Program-made: the position numbers and the translations under genes | Source: an uncultured Bacteroidales bacterium | GTDB lineage: Bacteria > Bacteroidota > Bacteroidia > Bacteroidales > F082 | Reading direction: 5' to 3' | NCBI GenBank assembly: GCA_947303395.1 | Contig: CAMYYD010000005.1 | Location: forward strand, 1 to 64,000 | DNA: 64,000 nt | Part shown: piece by piece, positions 36,024-44,739 of the stretch | Position numbering within the stretch: position 1 is the first letter of the stretch | Layout: each line of letters begins with the position of its first letter | The notes under the pieces: model-generated | What the model was told of the DNA's origin: nothing | The model's database searches: none | Seen by the model: the letters and a program-made list of their open reading frames with translations, nothing else

Positions 36024-37630
36024 TGAGACACAAACACTTAACACCTATTTACCTTGCTGTGGCGGTCGCTTTTGGCGTGCTGCTCGGCATTGTCATTGCG
36101 AGGTCAAACGATGCCAGCCACACCTTTATTAATAAAGGAGGCAACATGAACCTCGTGGATAAGGTGTTTTATCTCATTGAAAATAATTACGTTGACACTG
36201 TTAACGTAGAAAAGCTGCAGGTTGAGGCGGTGACACATGTCATCGATCAGATGGACCCGCACAGTGAATATTTCGAACCAGAAGTGTTGGAAGAAGTCAA
36301 CGAAGACCTGCAAGGAAGCTTCGAGGGCATCGGCGTGACGTTCAGGATCGAGAAGGACACTGTCACGATTATCAGCACCATCAAAGGCGGACCGTCGGAG
36401 AAGTGCGGCATCATGGCAGGCGACAGAATCGTTTATGTCGGCGACAGTCTCATCGCTGGAGTTGGTATTATTAATAATAAGGTGATGAAGCTCCTCAAGG
36501 GACCGCGCGGCACTAAGGTCGACGTGAAGATGTTCCGCCGTGGCGTGCCAGAGTTGCTCGACTTCACCATCACACGCGATGTGATACCGACATACAGCGT
36601 CGATGTGGCGTATATGCTCAACGAAACGACAGGTTACATCAAGCTGGAGAAGTTTATCGCGACCACGCACAAGGAGTTTGTGAATGCCGTGAAGAAGCTC
36701 CAGAAGCAAGGCATGAAAGAGCTGGTTTTCGACCTTCGCAACAATGGCGGCGGATATCTTTCAGAAGCCGTTGAAATCGCTGACGAGTTCTTGCCCAAAG
36801 GAAGTTTGATTGTATATACACAAGGCGAGCACCGCGACAGGCAGTACATCTTCGCGCGCCGGCATGGCATGTTGGAGAACACACCTGTCAAAATATTGAT
36901 CGACGAAGGTTCGGCGTCGGCATCCGAAATCGTGGCCGGCGCGCTTCAGGACAACGACAGAGGCACCATCATCGGACGCCGTTCGTTCGGCAAAGGCTTG
37001 GTGCAGGAGCAGTTCGATTTGGGCGACGGAGCAGGTTTGCGACTCACTGTTGCAAGATACTACACTCCGACAGGACGCTGCATCCAGAAGCCATACGACG
37101 GTGACAGGGAAAAATACATTCTTGAGTCGTACGACAGATACACCTCCGGAGAGATGTTCAGTGCCGACAGCATTCATTTTGCCGATTCGTTGAAATATAT
37201 CACGCCAGGCGGAAAGACTGTTTACGGCGGAGGAGGCATCATGCCTGACGTTTACGTGCCGTTGAAGCAAGACTCGACAGAATATTTCTTCAACAAGATC
37301 GTCAACGCGAGCATAGTGTTTCAGTATGCATTCGATTATTCGGACGCACATCGCGAAGAGATTTTGAAATATGGCGATGAGAAAAATTTCGACAAGAAGT
37401 TCAAGTTCACCGACGCGATGTGGAATGAGATTCTGAAAGAGGCGAAGAAAAAGAAGCTTTCGGGCACTGATGAGCAGAAAGCAGTGGCGAAGCCGATGAC
37501 GGAACAGCTCTTCAAGGCTTATGTGGCGAGGAATATTTTCGGAGATGAGGCGTTCTATCCGGTATATGAAAGTTTGGACGAGATACTGAAGGAAGCTCTA
37601 TGTCATTTCGAGCGAAACGTAACGAAGTGA
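36023..37630 (+). CDS. S41 family C-terminal processing protease
   Basis: 535 residues. An N-terminal signal anchor (about 8-28) is followed by a PDZ domain (about 95-185, with GPSEKCGIMAGDRIVYVGD) and the S41 catalytic core. The nucleophile Ser is in EGSASASEIVAGALQD and the Lys base is in GRRSFGKGLVQ. Periplasmic. The last nine residues (CHFERNVTK) and the stop codon are encoded by a dispersed inverted-repeat element that begins at 37601, so the original C-terminus has been replaced or extended. Confidence 0.93.
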   Translation: MRHKHLTPIYLAVAVAFGVLLGIVIARSNDASHTFINKGGNMNLVDKVFYLIENNYVDTVNVEKLQVEAVTHVIDQMDPHSEYFEPEVLEEVNEDLQGSFEGIGVTFRIEKDTVTIISTIKGGPSEKCGIMAGDRIVYVGDSLIAGVGIINNKVMKLLKGPRGTKVDVKMFRRGVPELLDFTITRDVIPTYSVDVAYMLNETTGYIKLEKFIATTHKEFVNAVKKLQKQGMKELVFDLRNNGGGYLSEAVEIADEFLPKGSLIVYTQGEHRDRQYIFARRHGMLENTPVKILIDEGSASASEIVAGALQDNDRGTIIGRRSFGKGLVQEQFDLGDGAGLRLTVARYYTPTGRCIQKPYDGDREKYILESYDRYTSGEMFSADSIHFADSLKYITPGGKTVYGGGGIMPDVYVPLKQDSTEYFFNKIVNASIVFQYAFDYSDAHREEILKYGDEKNFDKKFKFTDAMWNEILKEAKKKKLSGTDEQKAVAKPMTEQLFKAYVARNIFGDEAFYPVYESLDEILKEALCHFERNVTK

Positions 37631-37709
37631 AGTGTAGTCGAGAAATCCTTTTTAACGATTCTCACTAAGAAGGATTTCTCCATTCCGCTTCGCTTCAGTC
37701 GAAATGACA
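37601..37709. repeat. Inverted-repeat element at the 3' end of the S41 protease gene
   Basis: The ends TGTCATTTCGA (37601-37611) and TCGAAATGACA (37699-37709) are perfect inverted repeats. The inner parts GAGAAATCC and GGATTTCTC also pair. The right arm (37673-37708) is identical to 11977-12012. The structure resembles a non-coding miniature element or large REP pair. It can fold into a long hairpin that may terminate transcription. Confidence 0.8.
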
Positions 37710-37724
37710 CGAAAAAATTAATTT

Positions 37725-37758
37725 TTTGTAATTTGTAACAAAAAAAAGTGTATTTTTG
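37725..37758 (+). promoter_or_regulatory. Promoter of the YceD-like gene and rpmF
   Basis: TATTTTTG (37751-37758) is preceded by TTTG (37725-37728) with a 22-base gap. This lies in the spacer just after the repeat element and 18 bases before the ATG. Confidence 0.6.
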
Positions 37759-37776
37759 CACCCCGAATTGGATAAA

Positions 37777-38313
37777 ATGAAGAACGAAGAAAACATTTTC
37801 ACGATTCCATTGGCAGGCTTGCCGTTCGGACATACTGATTATCAATATGTTATAAACGACAGCTTCTTCGAAGATAGAGACTATTCGGAGGTAAAAAAAG
37901 GAGTTGTGAACCTTCATTTGGGCGTCGAAAAAATGGAAACGATGTTCGTTTTGACGCTGAATTTTGAAGGAAAAGTGGTTCTTCAGTGCGACAGATGCGG
38001 TGATGATTATGAGCAGGCGATAGCGGATTCGGCAGAAATTTACCTGAAATACGGTGCCGAAAAAGACGACGAAGACGAGGATGTAATCATCATCACGAAG
38101 AACGACAGCGAGTTTGATTTGAGTGATTTGATTTATGAATACATTATCTTGTCGCTCCCAATTCACAGAACGCACGACGACGAGAGCTTGTGCAACCAGG
38201 AAGTCCTGGCAAAACTGCACAACTTCTCACAGTCGGAGGCGGAAACAGAGGATGACGAAGAGAATCCTTGGAAACAAATGATGAAAGATTTGAAAAGTAA
38301 AATAGATAAGTAA
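37777..38313 (+). CDS. YceD/DUF177-family protein
   Basis: 178 residues from ATG 37777; an in-frame TTG overlaps the promoter box and is excluded. It has the family CxxC motif LQCDRCGDDYEQAI and an acidic C-terminus ending DLKSKIDK. DUF177 genes precede rpmF across bacteria and are linked to 23S rRNA maturation or accumulation. The same order is seen here, 20 bases before rpmF. Confidence 0.88.
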   Translation: MKNEENIFTIPLAGLPFGHTDYQYVINDSFFEDRDYSEVKKGVVNLHLGVEKMETMFVLTLNFEGKVVLQCDRCGDDYEQAIADSAEIYLKYGAEKDDEDEDVIIITKNDSEFDLSDLIYEYIILSLPIHRTHDDESLCNQEVLAKLHNFSQSEAETEDDEENPWKQMMKDLKSKIDK

Positions 38314-38333
38314 TAATTAAAAAATAGTGTAAA

Positions 38334-38522
38334 ATGGCACATCCTAAACGAAGACAGTCTCATACAAGAGGCGCGAAGAGAAGAACTCACTACAAAGCTG
38401 AGATTCCAACATTGGCAACATGCCCAACAACAGGCACAATTCACGTTTACCACAGAGCATACTACGTTGACGGCGACCTTTATTACAAAGGAAAACTCGT
38501 CATGGAAGGAGCAAAGAAATAA
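38334..38522 (+). CDS. rpmF: 50S ribosomal protein L32
   Basis: 62 residues with the L32 N-terminus MAHPKRRQSHTRGAKRR. Only one Cys remains (TCPTTG), so this is a zinc-free form. Second gene of the DUF177-rpmF unit; a strong terminator follows. Confidence 0.96.
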   Translation: MAHPKRRQSHTRGAKRRTHYKAEIPTLATCPTTGTIHVYHRAYYVDGDLYYKGKLVMEGAKK

Positions 38523-38564
38523 TTAAACAAAGAAAATTTTTTTCATAATCTTTATATTGTTTTT

Positions 38565-38597
38565 CCCCGCCTATCGTGTATAGGTGGGGTTTTTTTT
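38565..38597 (+). terminator. Intrinsic terminator after rpmF
   Basis: A 10-bp stem (CCCCGCCTAT at 38565-38574 with ATAGGTGGGG at 38580-38589, one G-U pair), a five-base loop and eight T residues. Confidence 0.88.
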
Positions 38598-38613
38598 AAT
38601 TTTTTTTCATAAA

Positions 38614-38658
38614 AACTAAAAATTTAGTTACAACATTACAAAATAAGTTGTATATTTG
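38614..38658 (+). promoter_or_regulatory. blaI promoter with operator-like dyads
   Basis: The -7 box TATATTTG is at 38651-38658. Two dyads surround it. AACTAAA/TTTAGTT are perfect 7-base arms two bases apart (38614-38629). TACAAC (38629-38634) and GTTGTA (38647-38652) flank the core promoter, the latter overlapping the -7 box. BlaI/MecI repressors bind TACA/TGTA-type dyads, so autoregulation is plausible. Confidence 0.55.
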
Positions 38659-38687
38659 CAGCGTTAATTACATAAAATAGATGCGAT

Positions 38688-39044
38688 ATGAAAGAGTTAA
38701 CTAAAGCAGAAGAGCAGGTAATGCAGGTGATTTGGAAGATTGGCAGTGGTTTTGCCAATGAGATTATGGCGGCGTATCCTGAGCCGAAGCCGGCATACAA
38801 CACGGTGCTGACGGTGGTGAGGATTCTGGAAAAGAAAGGTTTTGTGGCGCATGAGACGTTCTGCAAGGCAAACCGATACTTTCCTTTAATAAGTAAAGAG
38901 GAGTATTCGGAAAGCTCGTTGAAAGGATTGGTTGAGAACTACTTCAACAACTCGTACCTCGATTTGGTGTCGGCGTTCGCGAAGAAAGAGAACTTCTCAA
39001 TGGAACAGATTGAGGAACTTAAAAAAATGATTAAAGATATATAA
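38688..39044 (+). CDS. blaI: BlaI/MecI-family transcriptional repressor
   Basis: 118 residues with the BlaI pattern: LTKAEEQVMQVIWKIGSGFANEIM (first helix and turn), PAYNTVLTVVRILEKKGFVAHE (recognition helix and wing), then a helical dimerisation tail. Such repressors are inactivated by a partner membrane protease. That partner is encoded 194 bases downstream, separated by a structured repeat element. Confidence 0.93.
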   Translation: MKELTKAEEQVMQVIWKIGSGFANEIMAAYPEPKPAYNTVLTVVRILEKKGFVAHETFCKANRYFPLISKEEYSESSLKGLVENYFNNSYLDLVSAFAKKENFSMEQIEELKKMIKDI

Positions 39045-39051
39045 AAGAATA

Positions 39052-39230
39052 ATAAAATCTCACGCAGATCTCGCAGATAACGCAGAATTATTCTTCCAAA
39101 TGATTGGTTCGCAAGCGAACAGAATTCGCAGAATCGGACTTCTGCGAGATCAGATTGCTTTAGCAATCAAATCGAATGTGGTAGAACAAAAAACTCTGCG
39201 AGTTCAGCGAGATCTGCGAGAGAATAAAAA
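39052..39230 (+). repeat. Structured repeat element between blaI and blaR1
   Basis: Imperfect terminal inverted repeats: TCTCACGCAGATCTCGCAGA near 39059 and, on the other strand, TCTCGCAGATCTCGCTGA near 39221. They enclose three hairpins: GTTCGC/GCGAAC (39107-39120), CGCAGAA/TTCTGCG (39127-39146) and GATTGCT/AGCAATC (39153-39168). No gene is visible in it. It is likely a mobile non-coding repeat, and transcription of the operon passes through it. Confidence 0.75.
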
Positions 39231-39238
39231 TAACAACT

Positions 39239-41167
39239 ATGGCACTAAATATTATTTCAATAGCAATAGCGGTGGCAATCCTTTGGATAGCGTACAGAGT
39301 GCTGTTTATCAATAGCAACAGATTGGTTTTCAACCGTGCATTTCTTATTATTGCGCTCGGTTTCTCGTTGATATTGCCAGCGGCGGGATTTTATATTGGC
39401 AGAAGCACACCGCAGATTGTTAATTACCGTCAGAGTCTGTTCCAAGGCATAATGCTTGAGGAGGTTGTCATCACATCGGAAGGCGTGACAATCAGCACTC
39501 CGGCCGATGTGAGAGCTGACAATGGAGAAGCCGCACCGGTGGTGGCAAAGAATCGGAGAACATTTGATTTTATAGGACTAATAAGTCTTATATGGCTTAC
39601 AGGTGCTATGATAGCAGCTCTAATATTTCTAATTAAATTAGGAAAGCTCTTATTTATTATTATAAAATCTCCGAAGAAGAAAATGCCTGGATATACAGCT
39701 ATTTTCACTGGTAAGGAGCATGGCTCGTATTCGTTTTTCAACTACGCCTTCTTCCCGAATGAGAACGTGAATGAGAAGATTGTGCGTCACGAGATGAGTC
39801 ATATCGCACACCATCATTCAGCCGACATACTTTTCGTGGAGCTGATGATGATTATTCAATGGTTCAACCCGTTTATCTACTTGTATAAGAGAGAGTTACA
39901 GAGTCTCCACGAGTATATGGCCGACCGCGATGTGGTGGCCACAGGAATTGACAAACAGAACTACATGATGTTGATTTTGCAGCAGTGCACGGCCGTCGAT
40001 TTCAGCAACATGAGCAATAACTTCAGTTTTTTATTAACCAAAAAAAGAATCAAAATGATTACTCAAAGCAAAAAAGCCAAGGGCGTGGTAATCAAGGCAT
40101 TACTTACCCTCCCACTGTTCGCCCTGTTATTGTTCGCGAACTGCAAATCAAATGGTCAGGAAAAAGCTTCAGCTGAAAAAGCCGAAACAACGACTGAAAA
40201 CGAAAATCTGGTGACAATCAAGTTGGGTGAAGAAAGCTATCTTTCATTCAATAATCCAATGGAAATCAACTTTGATGGCCAGGAATACACTCTCGACATC
40301 AAGAGCGTGAAAAAAGAGCGCACATTCGAGTTTGGCGACCATAAGGTAGTTGTCAAAAACAATCGTGACGAGCGTAACAGTTACACTGTAACCATCGACG
40401 GCGCACCATTTGACATCACTTATATTACAAGGATGCTAACCGATGATTCGGAAGCAACTGACGACTCGGAAGTTTATACTGGAGCCGTTGAAGTGCTGCC
40501 TGAATATCCCGGAGGAACAGCTGCAATGTTTGAATTCATTCAGAAAAATGTAAAATATCCAGAATCAGCAAAAGAAAAAGGTATCGAAGGCAGAGTTTTT
40601 GTACAGTTTGTAGTTGAAAAAGACGGCAGTCTGAATGAGATAACAGTATTGCGCGGCGTTAGCGAAGACATTGACGCTGAAGCTATTAGAGTCGTCAAAG
40701 CTATGCCGAATTGGAAACCGGGAATGACTGAAGGCAAGACCGTCAGAGTTCAGTATGTGTTGCCATTCAACTTCAAGCTTACCGGCAACGAAAACACCAT
40801 GACAGCACTTTCGGGAACAAAGTGGAAAGGCACTGGCGAAGGTGTGAAAGACGGCGTGAAATACAACATGACAATGACCATGGACTTCTACAACGACAAC
40901 GACGGTTTGTTCGTGATGAAGCTCACGGCACAGGAAAAAGGTGGCGAGACAGCTGTGGTTTTCGAAGATGTCGCTCTCGATTTCAAGTACTCGTACGACG
41001 GCACATCAGCAGGCTCAATTCAGCCTAAGAACACCGATGGAAGCACTTTGGGCGGTGAAGACCAGCAACCATACAGCTTCTTGAAGACCGGAGAAGAAAT
41101 CATCGTGAACTTCTACGATGTCAAGGATGACTGCGGAATTGAGAAGATTACTTTTGTGAAGAAATGA
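39239..41167 (+). CDS. blaR1: BlaR1-like M56 peptidase with TonB-like C-terminal domain
   Basis: 642 residues. Four N-terminal membrane helices (about 3-22, 34-53, 110-140 and 287-305) contain the zinc motif HEMSH (184-188), the M56 protease. No penicillin-binding sensor domain follows. Instead there is a TonB-C-like domain (about 415-520, VLPEYPGGTAAMFEFIQKNVKYP..GRVFVQFVVEKDG), then about 120 residues of beta-rich lipocalin-like sequence (SGTKWKGTGEGVKDG). M56-TonB fusions paired with BlaI are known in Bacteroidota; the extra C-terminal domain is not one I recognise. Predicted to sense an envelope signal and cleave BlaI. Confidence 0.87.
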   Translation: MALNIISIAIAVAILWIAYRVLFINSNRLVFNRAFLIIALGFSLILPAAGFYIGRSTPQIVNYRQSLFQGIMLEEVVITSEGVTISTPADVRADNGEAAPVVAKNRRTFDFIGLISLIWLTGAMIAALIFLIKLGKLLFIIIKSPKKKMPGYTAIFTGKEHGSYSFFNYAFFPNENVNEKIVRHEMSHIAHHHSADILFVELMMIIQWFNPFIYLYKRELQSLHEYMADRDVVATGIDKQNYMMLILQQCTAVDFSNMSNNFSFLLTKKRIKMITQSKKAKGVVIKALLTLPLFALLLFANCKSNGQEKASAEKAETTTENENLVTIKLGEESYLSFNNPMEINFDGQEYTLDIKSVKKERTFEFGDHKVVVKNNRDERNSYTVTIDGAPFDITYITRMLTDDSEATDDSEVYTGAVEVLPEYPGGTAAMFEFIQKNVKYPESAKEKGIEGRVFVQFVVEKDGSLNEITVLRGVSEDIDAEAIRVVKAMPNWKPGMTEGKTVRVQYVLPFNFKLTGNENTMTALSGTKWKGTGEGVKDGVKYNMTMTMDFYNDNDGLFVMKLTAQEKGGETAVVFEDVALDFKYSYDGTSAGSIQPKNTDGSTLGGEDQQPYSFLKTGEEIIVNFYDVKDDCGIEKITFVKK

Positions 41168-42108
41168 GACTTTACATCAGAATAATAATTATCCTGCTGA
41201 TTGTGATGCTACTGTTTTCATGTGCGTTACAACGGCAGGATATTAAATTTTCAAAAGACACTGAAAAGATTACTTTATCAGACCAAAATTTAAAGCGCAT
41301 TCCACGAAAAATAAAACGATGCAAGAACCTTGTGCATCTTGATTTGGAGCATAATCAGATCAAGCACATACCAAGGTTTATCGCGAAAATGGATAGCCTG
41401 AGAAGCCTCGATTTGAATTATAACCATTTGAAACTTACAAAAGCTGACATCAAGCACGCTTCAAAGGTTAAAAAGCTGTCGATCGGGGGCAACAATATTG
41501 AGAAATTGCCTGAAAATATTGGGGATTTGCAATGCACTAATTTGAATTTAGGCAAAAACCATTTGAGCGAATTGCCGGCTTCTTTTGCTGATTTGAAGCA
41601 GGTGCATCATCTCATTTTTTATGAAAATGAATTTGAAAAAGTTCCTGAAGAAATAGAAGAACTAAAAGAACTGGAGCATCTGGATTTTTATAAAAACAAA
41701 CTCAAAGAAGTGCCTGATTTTATTGGGAATTTCGAGAATTTACATTATTTGTATCTTTCTTATAACGAGATTGAAACAATCCCCGATACGCTGCGAAATC
41801 TGAAGAATCTGAATTATTTTTACATCCATCATAACAAGATTTTGACAATTCCGGATTGGATTGTGGAGATGGACTCGCTTGAGCGCTTTGGAGTGGGTTA
41901 TAACAAGCTGATTTCGATGCCTGACATGTCGGAAATGCCAGCACTTATTGAACTCAACTGCGAAGGAAACCTGCTGGAGGAATTCCCGTGGAATCTGGTT
42001 GAAAAGCCGGGGATGCAGTTTCTGATTGTCAGGGATAATTTGTTTGAATTAAGCGACGAGGAGATAGAGTTTTTGAGTCAGCCGAGAGGAGTGGTGATTG
42101 TTTTTTAA
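41164..42108 (+). CDS. Leucine-rich-repeat lipoprotein
   Basis: 314 residues. A signal anchor ends in a lipobox (LLFSC, Cys20). About eleven typical 23-residue LRR units follow (for example NLVHLDLEHNQIKHIPRFIAK, the bacterial shape ending in IPxxI). The ATG overlaps the blaR1-like stop (ATGA), so it is the third gene of that operon. It probably sits on the outer face of a membrane and binds a protein partner. Its role with the BlaR1-like protein is unknown. Confidence 0.85.
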   Translation: MRLYIRIIIILLIVMLLFSCALQRQDIKFSKDTEKITLSDQNLKRIPRKIKRCKNLVHLDLEHNQIKHIPRFIAKMDSLRSLDLNYNHLKLTKADIKHASKVKKLSIGGNNIEKLPENIGDLQCTNLNLGKNHLSELPASFADLKQVHHLIFYENEFEKVPEEIEELKELEHLDFYKNKLKEVPDFIGNFENLHYLYLSYNEIETIPDTLRNLKNLNYFYIHHNKILTIPDWIVEMDSLERFGVGYNKLISMPDMSEMPALIELNCEGNLLEEFPWNLVEKPGMQFLIVRDNLFELSDEEIEFLSQPRGVVIVF

Positions 42109-42905
42109 TGATTAAAAGCGTCCCAAGGCATTCCTGATGGCATCGGGGCGGTGACTGTCATCTGAGTTTTCAAGGTCGGGTGCTCAAATGTGATTTTATA
42201 TGAGTGCAGACAGATTGAAGCATCGGGGTTAGAGCGTGGGTAGCCGTATTTCAGGTCACCTTTGATTGGGCAGCCGATGTGTGCCAGCTGACAGCGAATC
42301 TGATGATGGCGACCGGTAAGTAATTCTATTTCAAGAAGATAATAATTATCTGATTTTCCTACGACACGATATCTTAACGTAGCCAACTTCGCTCCACTTG
42401 TCCCCTCTTTCACTATGTACGACTTGTTCTGCGCCTCGTTTTTCACCATGTAATCGTTGAGTTCGTCGGCGTCTTTCGGCGGACGGTTTTTCACGATGGC
42501 GAGATAAGTCTTATGGAAATTACGATCTTTCACCATCGTTGTCATTCGGCTGAGAGCCTTGCTGGTGCGGGCGAAGATGACAGCTCCGCTGACAGGACGG
42601 TCGAGACGGTGAACGAGACCCGCAAACACCTCGCCGGGCTTATTTTTCGTCTCCTTGATGTAGGCTTTCACATCGTCAAGGAGGCAGACGTCACCCGTTT
42701 TGTCACCCTGGACAATCTCGGATGGCAATTTATTGACAATGATGAGGTGATTGTCTTCATACAATATCCTTTGGGATAATGGGACAAGGCATGCCTTGTC
42801 CCTACTGGATGTAAATGAATTGTCCCTACGGGATGGATTTTTGTCATCACCAGTGGGGATAACGCATGCGTTATCCTTATGAGAATTAGTATTGTTCACT
42901 GTCAT
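42105..42905 (-). CDS. RluA-family pseudouridine synthase with repeat-derived N-terminus
   Basis: 266 residues. The catalytic domain starts about residue 46 ([15 protein letters not shown]) and has the RluA motif HRLDRPVSG with nucleophile Asp102. Conserved [18 protein letters not shown] follows. No S4 domain is present. Residues 1-45 are built mostly from three palindromic repeat units in frame ([21 protein letters not shown]), which no other RluA protein is expected to have. The start overlaps panB by 20 bases. A TTG near residue 48 could be an alternative start. Confidence 0.88.
   Translation of the reverse strand: MTVNNTNSHKDNACVIPTGDDKNPSRRDNSFTSSRDKACLVPLSQRILYEDNHLIIVNKLPSEIVQGDKTGDVCLLDDVKAYIKETKNKPGEVFAGLVHRLDRPVSGAVIFARTSKALSRMTTMVKDRNFHKTYLAIVKNRPPKDADELNDYMVKNEAQNKSYIVKEGTSGAKLATLRYRVVGKSDNYYLLEIELLTGRHHQIRCQLAHIGCPIKGDLKYGYPRSNPDASICLHSYKITFEHPTLKTQMTVTAPMPSGMPWDAFNH
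42781..42802. repeat. GTAG-headed palindromic repeat in the RluA-type gene (copy 1)
   Basis: A perfect 22-base palindrome with arms GGGACAAGGCA. On the minus strand it is preceded by GTAG, the RAYT-type REP head. It encodes RDKACLVP. A degenerate further unit (GTAGGGACAATTC on the minus strand) lies near 42815-42835. Confidence 0.82.
42857..42876. repeat. GTGG-headed palindromic repeat in the RluA-type gene (copy 2)
   Basis: A perfect 20-base palindrome with arms GGATAACGCA, preceded on the plus strand by GTGG, the alternative REP head. It encodes KDNACVIP at residues 10-17. Confidence 0.82.
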
Positions 42906-43701
42906 TCGGGAATGTTACCTCTTTCACATCGTTAATATATGCATGCACCGAATCCTTGATGCTGGTGTAGAGGTTGTTGTAGCGGCGCAGAAAACGTGGC
43001 GAGAATTCGTTGCTCAAGCCTAGCATGTCCTGCAAAACCAACACCTGTCCGTCGCAACCGTGACCGGCACCGATGCCGATGGTCGGAATCTTAAGCGACT
43101 GCGAGACCTCTGTTGCCAACACAGCCGGAATCTTTTCAAGAACAATGCTAAACACACCTTTTTCCTGGAGCAGCAATGCATCTTCACGAAGTTTATTGGC
43201 CTCGTATTCGTCTTTGGCACGCACCACATATGTTCCGAACTTATTGATACTCTGTGGAGTAAGTCCGAGGTGACCCATAACAGGGATGCCGGCGCATAAA
43301 ATTCTTTCAACCGACTCGAGGATCTCGCGACCGCCTTCCATCTTCACGGCATTGGCACCAGTCTCTTTCATGATACGGATCGCCGACTCGAGAGCTATCT
43401 TCGAGTTGCCTTGATATGTTCCGAAAGGCATGTCGACCACCACCATAGCATGTGACACGGCGCGAACCACAGAAGCGCCGTACATAATCATCTCGTTAAG
43501 TGTAATTGGCAGCGTTGTGGCATGACCCGCCATCACGTTGGAGGCACTGTCGCCAACAAGAATTATATCGATATTCGACTGGTCGAGAATCTTCGCCATT
43601 GTGTAGTCATACGCGGTGAGCATCGCTATCTTCTCACCTTTGTTCTTCATCTCCTGAAGGACGTGCGTCGTGACCAAAGATGCATTATGTGATAAATACA
43701 T
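42886..43701 (-). CDS. panB: 3-methyl-2-oxobutanoate hydroxymethyltransferase
   Basis: 271 residues. First step of pantothenate synthesis: it transfers a hydroxymethyl group from 5,10-methylene-tetrahydrofolate to ketoisovalerate. Family motifs: [59 protein letters not shown] and [18 protein letters not shown]. Its promoter (-7 TATTTTTG, minus strand 43725-43718) overlaps that of the divergent lipoprotein genes. Confidence 0.96.
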   Translation of the reverse strand: MYLSHNASLVTTHVLQEMKNKGEKIAMLTAYDYTMAKILDQSNIDIILVGDSASNVMAGHATTLPITLNEMIMYGASVVRAVSHAMVVVDMPFGTYQGNSKIALESAIRIMKETGANAVKMEGGREILESVERILCAGIPVMGHLGLTPQSINKFGTYVVRAKDEYEANKLREDALLLQEKGVFSIVLEKIPAVLATEVSQSLKIPTIGIGAGHGCDGQVLVLQDMLGLSNEFSPRFLRRYNNLYTSIKDSVHAYINDVKEVTFPNDSEQY

Positions 43702-43713
43702 TTTTTCAAATTT

Positions 43714-43746
43714 TTTGCAAAAATAGATAAAAAAAACATATCTTTG
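43714..43746 (+). promoter_or_regulatory. Promoter of the tandem lipoprotein genes
   Basis: TTTG (43714-43717) and TATCTTTG (43739-43746) with a 21-base gap. The minus-strand panB -7 box (43725-43718) lies inside this promoter, so the two core promoters overlap. Confidence 0.6.
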
Positions 43747-43764
43747 CGCACATATTAACCTAAG

Positions 43765-44739
43765 ATGAAAAAGATTTTACTAATCCTGGCATTGGCGGTG
43801 GTAATTCTCGCCTCTTGCAGTACAAAAGTCGACCTATACACATACGATGGTGACTCCACTATCATCTATTCGGTGCTTGAAGTCAACGCCGACACAAATT
43901 ATATTAGCGTCACGAAATCGTCGTTGGAACACGATTATTACTATGAACCGGAAGATATCGAAGTCAGTTTTGCCGGATGTTTTGAAGGAGAAAGCGACAT
44001 TGACACTATCAGCCTGCCAACAATCGAAAAAATAATCGACGGACAGCCAAAAAATTTTTACTACACCACTAAAAAACTCCTTAAAAATCAAGAATATGAG
44101 ATTTTAGTTTTAAGAAAAGCCGATAGCGTTTTGGTGACATCGAAGACAAAAACCATCTGTGATATCAGCATCATCAAGCCCACATCTCTTTTTGGCATCA
44201 ATTTCCAGTCAAACAATGTAAATCCGATTCAATGGGTTGGGATCAACCATGAAGACGCTCCGTATATCAACGCCGGATTTTTCAGTCTCACAGGCTATTT
44301 CCACTACAAAGAGTTGATGCCGGGAGCCACTGACACTGTCGACCGTTACATGCAATGGACCATCGGTGCCGGACAAGCGAGTCAAATGCAGAATGCATCA
44401 TACCATTTTTATTATACATATTATACACCTTCAAGGTTTTTCGTCTTATTGGAAAATGACGAATATCTGAAAAATAACAGTCCGTATGGAGTACAGCGTT
44501 GGCTTGAGCCTTTTGAGTTTCGGCTCGACGTTTATGGGAAGGAATTATTCGAATATTTTGTCGCCAACAACTCGCCGAGTGTCATTCCGGAGATACCCAA
44601 CTATTCGAATGTCGACAACGGCATCGGATTAGTGTCGTCGCGCACCACAGTCAGTAAATTCTATGTGATAGAGCAGATTTGCAGGAAAAGAATCACTTAC
44701 AACTATCCTTATGGTTTTTATTATGACCCGAATTTATAA
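43765..44739 (+). CDS. Lipoprotein of unknown function, paralogue 1 of 3
   Basis: 324 residues with a lipoprotein signal (VILASC, Cys18). The mature start [33 protein letters not shown] is shared with the next two genes, as are [47 protein letters not shown] and a C-terminal NYPYGF. The core looks all-beta. I do not recognise the family; the opening resembles Bacteroidota envelope lipoproteins that begin with an Ig-like domain. The most divergent of the three copies. Confidence 0.72.
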   Translation: MKKILLILALAVVILASCSTKVDLYTYDGDSTIIYSVLEVNADTNYISVTKSSLEHDYYYEPEDIEVSFAGCFEGESDIDTISLPTIEKIIDGQPKNFYYTTKKLLKNQEYEILVLRKADSVLVTSKTKTICDISIIKPTSLFGINFQSNNVNPIQWVGINHEDAPYINAGFFSLTGYFHYKELMPGATDTVDRYMQWTIGAGQASQMQNASYHFYYTYYTPSRFFVLLENDEYLKNNSPYGVQRWLEPFEFRLDVYGKELFEYFVANNSPSVIPEIPNYSNVDNGIGLVSSRTTVSKFYVIEQICRKRITYNYPYGFYYDPNL

